Origin: Benincasa hispida
Taxonomy: Eukaryota; Streptophyta; Magnoliopsida; Cucurbitales; Cucurbitaceae
Length of the DNA stretch: 64,000 nucleotides
Assembly (NCBI RefSeq): GCF_009727055.1
Contig: NC_052349.1
Location: 50,065,813-50,129,812 of the forward strand
Direction: 5' to 3'
The notes beneath the pieces are model-generated. The model saw nothing but the letters and a program-made list of their open reading frames with translations. It searched no databases and was not told the origin of the DNA. Below, in pieces: positions 56,891-64,000 of this stretch. How positions within the stretch are numbered: position 1 is the stretch's first letter; each line of letters starts with the position of its first letter. Position numbers and translations under genes: made by a program.

Positions 56891-59321
56891 CAATTTTGGA
56901 ATAAGAACATTTTAAATGTCAAAACCCTATTCTTAATCAATAACGTGATTTTAGACTTGAAAATAATTTTTAAGATATTTCTCCTTTTGGAAAATTTTAA
57001 AATTTGAAGACAAGATTGCTAAACCTTATCCATAATTTGCTATTCTATTACAATTCTCTAAATTTTAATTTTTTTTTTTTTTATAAAGGCTAATAAAAGT
57101 CTATCAATGATAGAAACTGATAAAAGTCTATCGCTGACAAATACGGATAAAAGTCTATCAGGGTCTATCGATTTTGTTTTTTTTGCTATTTTTATAAATA
57201 GTTTGACATTTTTTACTAAAAATCTCTTTCGATATAGATTTTAGTAAAAAAAGTTGGTTTTAATCATTGTACTATTAAAAAAAGTATTACAACTATTTTG
57301 GTTCATGTTAAGCAAAAACTTGACACGATATATTTGTTAATAAAACATATTTTGATATTGCTTCTTCAACTCAAATAAAATTGAAACCTTTTAAGACATT
57401 GTGACTTTTATTTTCAAATTTATTGAATTGCAATGGAGGATAAGGACTTTAACGTCAAGGAACAATAAAAAGAAACGAAAAATAAGACAAATAAAAAAAC
57501 CAACATGACTCTCTTTAATTGAAGTTCCATATCACTTAAAACAACCGAGAAAAACATCGAACCATATTATAACTAAGTTAAAAAATGACCAGATGATATT
57601 GAAATGAAGTATAAATTTAGCCTAAATCTTAACTTGTTCCGGCTACCTTTTGATTTAATTAATAAAATAGTTTATTATTTTTTTAGAGTTCAACAACATT
57701 AGAAGAGGAGAATTTAAACATTTGATCTCTTAATATAAGCATGTGACTTGAATATCGATGATTATTCAATAGGATAAAAGTAAGATTAATTTTGTTTTAA
57801 AGTAAAATTAATTTTGTTTAATTTGATTCTAAATTTTTTAGTTTTGTGCTCAATAACTCATAAGCTCTTAAACACAAAAGTTGGAAACTCATAGATCTAT
57901 ATGTATTAGATTAGACACAAAATTAAAAATTAAAAATATATTGTACTTAAAAAAAAGTAGTGATCTATTAAACATGACTCTAAAAGTCGGGAGGAACTTA
58001 TACTTTAAAAAAAAACAAAAATAAATTTTAATTTGAACTTCCAAAATTTAGAAGATAAATAAATTAAAACATCAAGCTTACATTTCTATCAATCTAGACT
58101 CCAAGTTAAAATTGTGTTTAGAAAATTAGTTTATAATTGTCACACATGTATAATCCATCTTTACATGCTAAGATTAAGGTAATATTAGATGGAAATAAAT
58201 CAAATGTATAAGGTAATATTAGATGGAAATAAATCAAATGTATTAAAGTGTGTTTCATTAATATAACTAACTTTTGATCCTCTCTATTTTCTCTATTTTT
58301 TTAATCTTATTTAAGAAGAATAACATTAATTTAGTAGGATTATTTTGAGAGAAGATCAATTTTATTTAGATGATAGTTGTTTTTAAATAGAATCAAGTAT
58401 AAAATATTTATGAATCACTGAAAAATAGCATAAATTGATTTACTTATAATTTAGAATTTGAATTAATAATATCATTAGTTTATGGTTTTAATTAATTCAA
58501 CTTGCAAAAAGATATAGGTCTAGATTTTTTTTTTTTTTTTGCCAAATAAATGAAAAAGAAAAAGGTTTGAATAATATTGGGGGTATTTTGGGAAATATAA
58601 AATTAAAAGGCCCTGGTTTCATGGCTTTGCATGTGGCGTTACAGAGGAGCAGGCTTTGGCTTTGACGCTCGCAAGTTGTGCCTTCTTCCCGCTCTTCTTT
58701 ATTTCTTTTCTAGCAAAATTGCAAATAGTGAGAATATTAAAAAAAATTAATTCAAATAAATTATTTTTTTGAATAATAATTCAAATAAATTATTTTTTTT
58801 AAAATGTTATAAGTAGGTAGGATAGAAGCATGGGAAGAAAAAGTATTTACTCAAACAATTAAAAATTAAAGAAAAACAAAAAAAAATAATGTTAAAAATA
58901 GGGGTTGTTTTTAAATATAGAAAAATTAACCAAAATATTTACAAAATATAACAAAATTTTAGAACTAACAAAGCCATCAGTGTCTATCAATGTTTAACAT
59001 TGATAGTTTTAAAATTTTCCTTTATCTTATAAATATTTTCAACAGTTTTACCATTTAAAATAATTTTCTTAAATTAATCTACAAATAATTTATTTTGAAA
59101 AAAAAACAGAATTTTCAAAAAGTACAACCAAAGGACACCTATCCTTCAATAATTTGTCCATTCATTAAAGAAATTTGATTTTAAGATAAATTATACAAAA
59201 TATTCATGAATCTTTAGACTAATAGATTTTAATAATATTTCTCAACTTTTAAAAGTATTTTCTTTTCCATAAAAATGAAGATAAAAAAAGTGAAGGAATA
59301 AGTGAAACTTAACTTAAAATT
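56891..59321. other. AT-rich interval with small tandem repeats, no gene recognised
   Basis: Three 27-bp units of 'gataaaagtctatc' type stand at 57091-57170 and resemble the TATCAGTGATA motif of the MULE. An exact 34-bp duplication lies at 58176-58209 and 58210-58243. A 21-bp duplication (aattcaaataaattatttttt) is at about 58748-58800. A GC-richer patch at 58610-58700 has no identified content. Confidence 0.5.
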
Positions 59322-59880
59322 TAGGAACATGAACGTGCTCGGCGCATTGCAGAGGCCGAACGGCATGCGGCGAAAAGCAAAATTCTCATATGGGCAGGTG
59401 AATGTGGTCTTGTCCTGATCTTCTAGAGCAATCATAATCTGGTTATACCCGGCATAGCCATCCAGAAAGCAGTTAAAGTCATTTCCAACTAGACAATCTA
59501 GCATATGGTCAATGAACGGTAGAGGGAAATGGTCTTTCTTCGTTGCCGCATTCAGCTTGCGATAGTCCATGCAAATACGCCACCCAGTGATAGTTCTTTG
59601 CGGTATCAGCCCATTATTCTTGTTGAGGACTATCGTCATGTCGCCTTTTTTTGGCACATACTGCACGGGACTGACCCACATGCTGTCTGCTATCAGATAA
59701 ATAATGCCCGCATCCAACCACTTGATGATCTCTTTTTTAACGACCTCTTTCATCGTAGGGTTGAGTCCACGCTGATGTTCGATCAATGCCTTGTGGTTTT
59801 CTTCGAGATGAATGCGGTGCATGCAGTATGCGGGGCTAATTCCTCGGATGTCTGCGAGCATCCAGCCAATTGCTCACACA
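59322..59880 (-). pseudogene. Athila RT, N-terminal half
   Basis: The minus strand gives MHRIHLEENHKALIEHQRGL, VVKKEIIKWLDAGIIYLIAD, SPVQYVPKKGDMTIV, then RKLNAATKKDHFPLPFIDHM, CFLDGYAGYNQIMIALED, and FRRMPFGLCNAPSTF, where homology ends. These are Ty3/gypsy RT blocks in the Athila form. The YXDD catalytic block would lie just beyond the break, so it is lost. Confidence 0.88.
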
Positions 59881-59999
59881 TGTTTCCTTAGAATGCTCAT
59901 CAATGCATTCTCTTGGTCTTCATTAAGTTTCGAGGAAATAATTACTGACAGTTTCTCATTCTGCCCCAAAAATGCATACTTTAAATGGTTCGGCAAGGT

Positions 60000-60812
60000 C
60001 TTTAATTCCATTATTAGTGGTTCCACTAAGGACGGTTGCGTTGTTTTTCTTTCTTTTTTTTCTATTGGGTCTTCTTCTTAGGTTGTGATCATCCCAACTT
60101 CCTTGTTTGTTTTTTTTATGATCGCACTACATGCAGTAATGGATGCACTTGCATCCTTTTCTTCATTCTCTTCGTCAAGATTTTCTTCTTCAGTCAAATT
60201 CTGGTCGTCGTCAGAGTTATACAGGTCTTCTTCGTCAGGAAACTTCATGGCACGGATGATGTTGAACTTGAGCTTCTGTCCATTTATGCTCAAAGTGATC
60301 TCTCCTTTATGCACATTAATCTGGGCACGACCTGTTGATAAAAATGGTCGCCCCAAGATGATGGGCACATCTTTGTCGGCTTCATAATCTAAGATGATGA
60401 AGTCGTCTGGTAGGATAAATTTGTCGATGGTGACCAACACGTCCTTCACCTTCCCCTCTGGATGCACCAGAGATCTATCTACAAGTTGGAGAGTCACGGT
60501 CGTGGACGCAAGTTGCCCCACATTCAACTGCTTAAAGATCAACAGAGGCATCAAGTTGATGCTGGCTCCAAGGTCACACAATGCTTGCCCAATGTAAAGT
60601 CCTTCAATGGAACAAGGTATAGTAAAGCTCCCCGGATCACTCATCTTCGGTAGAATTATTGATTTCGAGCTTTGCGTTAAAGCCACTGTGGCAAACTTAC
60701 CAGTGCCCCTCTTCTTGGTTACCATATTCTTTAGAAACATCGCGTATGCAGGCATCTTCTTAATCGCTTTACTGAATGGAATATTAATATGTAATTGTTT
60801 TAACATAGACAT
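60000..60812 (-). pseudogene. Athila aspartic protease and linker
   Basis: The minus strand is open for about 240 codons. It starts MSMLKQLHINIPFSKAIKKM, has SDPGSFTIPCSIEGLYIGQ, the active site ALCDLGASINLMPLLIFKQL, FILPDDFIILDYEADKDVP and LGRPFLSTGRAQINVHKGEI. An acidic tail (LTEEENLDEENEEKD) links to RT. It is the longest undamaged Athila frame in the window. The right-arm copy at 63774 has the same start. Confidence 0.88.
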
Positions 60813-60819
60813 GAAGCGT

Positions 60820-62142
60820 TGGTACTGTACCTCGTCATTCTTTTTCTTTTTGAATCTCTATGGAAAAGGTGATAACTACATTCTCACAGTCCCCTTTTCT
60901 GTTGGCTTGGAGGTGGACGCAACTTCTGACTTTATCACTTCTTTTTCCCTTTCTTCATCTTAGGTCACCAAATCTCAGGTTCCAACGCAATGGGAGCAGT
61001 CTGGCTAGGCTCCTTTCTTTCTCCCTCCACAGTTTTTCCACTCCGCAATGTCACAACTTGACATTACTCTTTACTTGATCTCCCGAGTTGCGTGGGAGTT
61101 CTGTTGAACTCGGTAGTGGCCCTTGCGGTCTGTTCTTTAGCTCGCTCGCAATCTGGCCCATCTGTAATTCTAGATTGCGGATGGACGTCACCTAACTTTG
61201 AAGCACANAATGGGAGCAGTCTGGCTAGGCTCCTTTCTTTCTCCCTCCACAGTTTTTCCACTCCGCAATGTCACAACTTGACATTACTCTTTACTTGATC
61301 TCCAGAGCCTCTTGCGGTCTGTTCTTTAGCTCACTCGCAATCTGGCCCATCTGTAATTCTAGATTGCGGATGGACGTCACCTAACTTTGAAGCACAATTT
61401 CGTTTTTCTCGATATACTACTTCAACAAGCTTTCCAAGGAGGATTGCAGCGGTTGCGAGCTACTGGCTTGACTGCTTGTCTGACCGTTATTCCGTGGGAA
61501 GAATCCAGGTGACTCTTCTTTTCGCGCCATAGATTGGAAATTCTGCCGCTAATTCTTCCATGCAAAATTAGGGTGGTTTCTCCACCCGGGGTTGTAGGTA
61601 TTAGAGAATGGATTATTTTTCACAAAGTAAATAGACTATGGATTCTGTGGGCATTCTTCCATTGCGTGTCTGTCACCGCAAGTCGCACACCTTGTGGTGT
61701 TCTGATTAATTGCGTTTACTTGCCCAGTTTGTAGTGTTGGACTATTGATCGCGATTCCTTGAATCAGGTTCATCATTGCAGCCATCTGATTTTGTAGTGA
61801 AGTAATAGCAACATTACTTGCGTCGTTATCCTTCATTCTCAATCTCTGATCACTCTCTCTCCAATCCTCGTGGTTTTTAGAGATGCGATCCAAGATGTTC
61901 TTAGCCTTGTCATACGTCTTGTCTAGCAGACCACCAGCGGCTGCCACATTAGCAGCGGTCTGTGAAGCGGGATTTAAACTGTGATCAAAGATTTCCATTT
62001 GCAGGCAGTCTGGCAATCTGTTGTGTGGACAGTCCCTGACCAACCTCTTAAACCTCGCCCAGGCATCGCTAAGCGATTCGTTCATGTCTTGTTCAAAATT
62101 GGTTATTAGTTTCCTTCGTCTAGCATTCTCAGTAAAGAACAT
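60820..62142 (-). pseudogene. Athila gag, C-terminal half, with tandem duplication
   Basis: The minus strand from 62142 gives RKLITNFEQDMNESLSDAWA, CLQMEIFDHSLNPASQTA, GGLLDKTYDKAKNILDRISK, and the zinc knuckle CATCGDRHAMEEC (near 61690), then the NPGWRNHPNF-type segment. The following coiled section (normally about QYIEKNE...LQMGQIASELK) is duplicated and carries an N. The N-terminal capsid half is missing at the junction with the right arm. Confidence 0.85.
60989..61396. repeat. Tandem duplication joined by a single N
   Basis: The 219-bp unit at 60989-61207 (aatgggagcagtctgg... to ...gaagcaca) recurs at 61209-61396 (188 bp), the second lacking about 31 bp after 'cttgatctcc'. The unknown base N at 61208 lies exactly between the copies. 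This looks like two overlapping contigs or haplotypes joined without being merged. Confidence 0.85.
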
Positions 62143-62189
62143 TTAGACGGAGACTGAGAGACCGCCAATAACAGCCACAATCAGATAGA

Positions 62190-63717
62190 GAAGAGATGGC
62201 AAAGCAGCCTAGAAATGGAGCAACAAATGATAACATTTAGGCGTCTAGCATTCATGGTGAATCCAATCCTGCTGGCAAACGATCGCAATAGAACCATTAG
62301 GGACTATGCATCGCCAAACCTCTATGATTTCTTTCCAGAAATCATGAGGCCTACCCTCAACGGAAGCCGATTTGAAATGAAGTCGGTGATGCGGCAGATG
62401 ATCCAGACTGCAGGAAAATTCGGAGGAAAGCGTGGCGAGGACCCGCACGCCCACCTCCGAAGTTTTATTGAAATCTACAATACTTTTGTGTTCTCGAACA
62501 TCTCTGCTGAAGAAGTTCGACTAACTTTGTTCCCATTTGCTCTCTATGATCAGGCTAGGAAATGGGCATATTCTCTCAAGCCGAGAGAGATCACTTCTTG
62601 GGAATAGGTCGTGGAGAAGTTTATGAAGAAATACTTTTCACTTGCAAAGAATGCTAGACGAAGGAAACTCATTACAAATTTTGAACAAGACATGGACGAA
62701 TCGCTCAGGGATGCCTGGGCGAGATTTAAAAGGTTGGTCATAGATTGTCCACACAATGGTTTTCCAGATTGCCTCCAAATGGAAATTTTTTATCATGGTT
62801 TGAATCCCGCTTCGCAGACCGCTGCCAATGTGGCAGCCGCTGGTGGTCTGCTTGATAAAACATATGACGAGGCGAAAAATATCTTAGATCGCATCTCTAA
62901 GAACCATGAAGATTGGAGAGAGAGTGACTAAAGATTGAGACTCAAAGACAATGACGCAAGTAATGGTGCTATTGCTTCACTACAAAATCAAATGACCGCA
63001 ATGATGAACTTAATCCAGGGAATTGCGATCAGCAGTCCAACATTGCAAAATGGGCAAATCAACGTAATCAGTCAAAACACCGCAAGGTGTGTGACTTGTG
63101 GTGATGGGCACGTGATGGAAGATTGCCCGCAAAATCCACAATCCGTTTACTTTGTGAAAAATAATCCCTTTTCGAATACCTACAACCCTAGATGGAGAAA
63201 CCACCCCAATTTTGCTTGGAAGAATTAGCAACAGAATTTCCAACCCGTGGCGTAGAAAGAAGGGCCACCAGGATTCTTCCCATGCAACAACGGTCAGACA
63301 AACAATCAAGCAAATAGCTCACAACCACCGCAATCCTTTTCTTTGGAAAGCCTATTGAAGCAATACATAGAGAAAAACGAAACTGTGCTTCAAAGTCGGG
63401 CTACATCCATCTGCAATTTAGAATTACAGATGGGCAAGATTGCGAGTGAGCTGAAGAGTAGACCGCAAGGGGCTCTGCCGAGTTCAACAGAACTCCCACG
63501 CAACCCGGGGGGATCAGGTAAAGAGCAATGTCAGGTTGTGACATTGCAAAATGGGAAGACTGTGGAAGGAGAAAAGAAGGAGCTTAGTTGGAAAGCTCCC
63601 ATTACAGAAGAATCTGAAGTTGCAGTGACGCAAGAAGAAGAAAGAGAAAAGGAAGCAGTAGAACCAGAGGTTGCATTGACCTCAAAGCCAACTGAGGCGG
63701 GAACTGTGAAAGTGTAG
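62190..63717 (+). pseudogene. Athila gag (right arm)
   Basis: The family start is at about 62199 (MAKQPRNGATNDN), with an early TAG and a shift; the main frame then gives MVNPILLANDRN, RDYASPNLYDFFPEIMRPTL, EDPHAHLRSFIEIYNTFVF and RLTLFPFALYDQARKWAYSL. A TAG at 62606 stands for a Gln codon before VVEKFMKKYFSLAKNARR. A TGA-free second part has LLDKTYDEAKNILDRISKNH, a TAA at 62929, the knuckle CVTCGDGHVMEDC, and NPRWRNHPNFAW (Gly to Arg). A third section starts MESLLKQYIEKNETVLQS (63343) and is acidic towards its end. Nonsense changes of the C-to-T type dominate. Confidence 0.88.
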
Positions 63718-63773
63718 TTACCCCATTTCCCAAGAAAAAGAATGAAGAGGTATAGTACCGACAATTTCTGTCT

Positions 63774-64000
63774 ATGTTAAAGCAATTACATATTAATATT
63801 CCTTTCAGTGAAGCGATTAAGGAAATGCCTGCCTATGCAAAGTTTCTAAAGGATATGGTAACTAAGAAGAGGGGAGATGGTAAGTTTGCCTCGGTGGCGC
63901 TAACTCAGAGTTCAAAATCAATCATTCCACCGAAGATGAGAGATCCTGGGAGCTTACATAGGAGGACTGTACGTCAGGCAAGCTCTGTGTGACCTGGGAG
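63774..64000 (+). pseudogene. Athila protease start (right arm), cut by window edge
   Basis: It begins MLKQLHINIPFSEAIKEMPA and continues KFLKDMVTKKRGDGKFASVA and MRDPGS, parallel to 60812-60630 on the other strand. A shift after 63950 moves the active-site part into another frame; the end of the window prevents reading it. Confidence 0.8.

Larger units (their letters stand above)
59322..62155 (-). mobile_element. Athila fragment (gag to RT), left arm of an inverted pair
   Basis: The minus strand carries, from 62142 down, the second half of gag, protease, linker and the first half of RT. It is cut in gag at about 62155 and in RT at about 59322, so LTRs and primer site are absent. At 62155/62156 it meets an oppositely oriented Athila copy. 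Confidence 0.85.
62156..64000 (+). mobile_element. Athila fragment (leader, gag, protease), right arm of an inverted pair
   Basis: The plus strand begins in the gag leader (gacggagactgagag matches the leader at about 40325, read on the other strand) and runs through gag into protease, then leaves the window. LTR and primer site are missing on the left. Confidence 0.85.

Noticed and set aside
1..64000. CRISPR arrays, bacterial operons or ribosomal RNA genes
   Set aside because: Repeats here are LTRs, MITEs and minisatellites of plant type; no regularly spaced array, operon layout or rRNA sequence was seen.

Overview
This window reads as a stretch of plant (eudicot) nuclear heterochromatin made almost entirely of old, nested transposable elements. 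No intact host gene could be recognised. The element types are Athila-lineage Ty3/gypsy elements with a tRNA-Asp type primer site, several Ty1/copia lineages, a Mutator-like element (MULE) carrying a DUF1985 gene, hAT-like and Harbinger-like MITEs, TRIM LTRs, and a tRNA-derived SINE-like unit. From memory, the copia family with long LTRs full of CGATCG and the AT-rich DUF1985 MULE resemble those of Cucurbitaceae; that assignment is inference and was not checked against any database.

Layout. 1-8265: the tail of an Athila element on the + strand (internal end and 3' LTR), a copia LTR fragment, the 3' half of a second Athila on the - strand (LTR, long non-coding 3' region, integrase and RNase H remnants), and a copia LTR fragment. 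8777-18447: a whole but decayed Tnt1/Tork-like copia on the - strand. Its RNase H/RT region is split by a solo copia LTR (perfect GCCTT target duplication), which itself holds an Athila LTR, so three levels are nested. 18448-25274: a SINE-like unit, a TRIM LTR with its primer site, a weak CACTA-like end, and a truncated second copia (- strand) with one LTR. 25275-33881: AT-rich DNA with a MITE, then a MULE. The MULE has a + strand DUF1985 gene broken by an Athila solo LTR and a convergent - strand transposase gene with a SWIM finger and zinc knuckle.

33882-45683: what looks like one Tekay/Del-type LTR sequence. It is opened by a structurally complete but pol-less Athila (35153-42133, perfect CCTCC target duplication) and by a copia solo LTR (42311-44424). 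45690-49965: a + strand copia pol with truncated 3' LTR. 49966-59320: AT-rich DNA with tandem repeats, a degenerate minisatellite split by a hAT-like MITE, a TRIM solo LTR and one unexplained open exon-like stretch. 59322-64000: two Athila gag/protease copies joined head to head as a long inverted repeat; the left copy holds a tandem duplication with a single N at its junction.

Most element reading frames carry stops and frameshifts, so the genes do not form a working system. What can be read is the order of insertions (from target duplications), the loss of internal parts (solo LTRs, the pol-less Athila), and family signatures: LTR TATA boxes, palindromes, and repeated motifs in untranslated regions. 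The least ordinary signals are the DUF1985 gene inside the MULE, the TATCAGTGATA palindromes concentrated mainly in its introns, and the inverted Athila pair at the right end.
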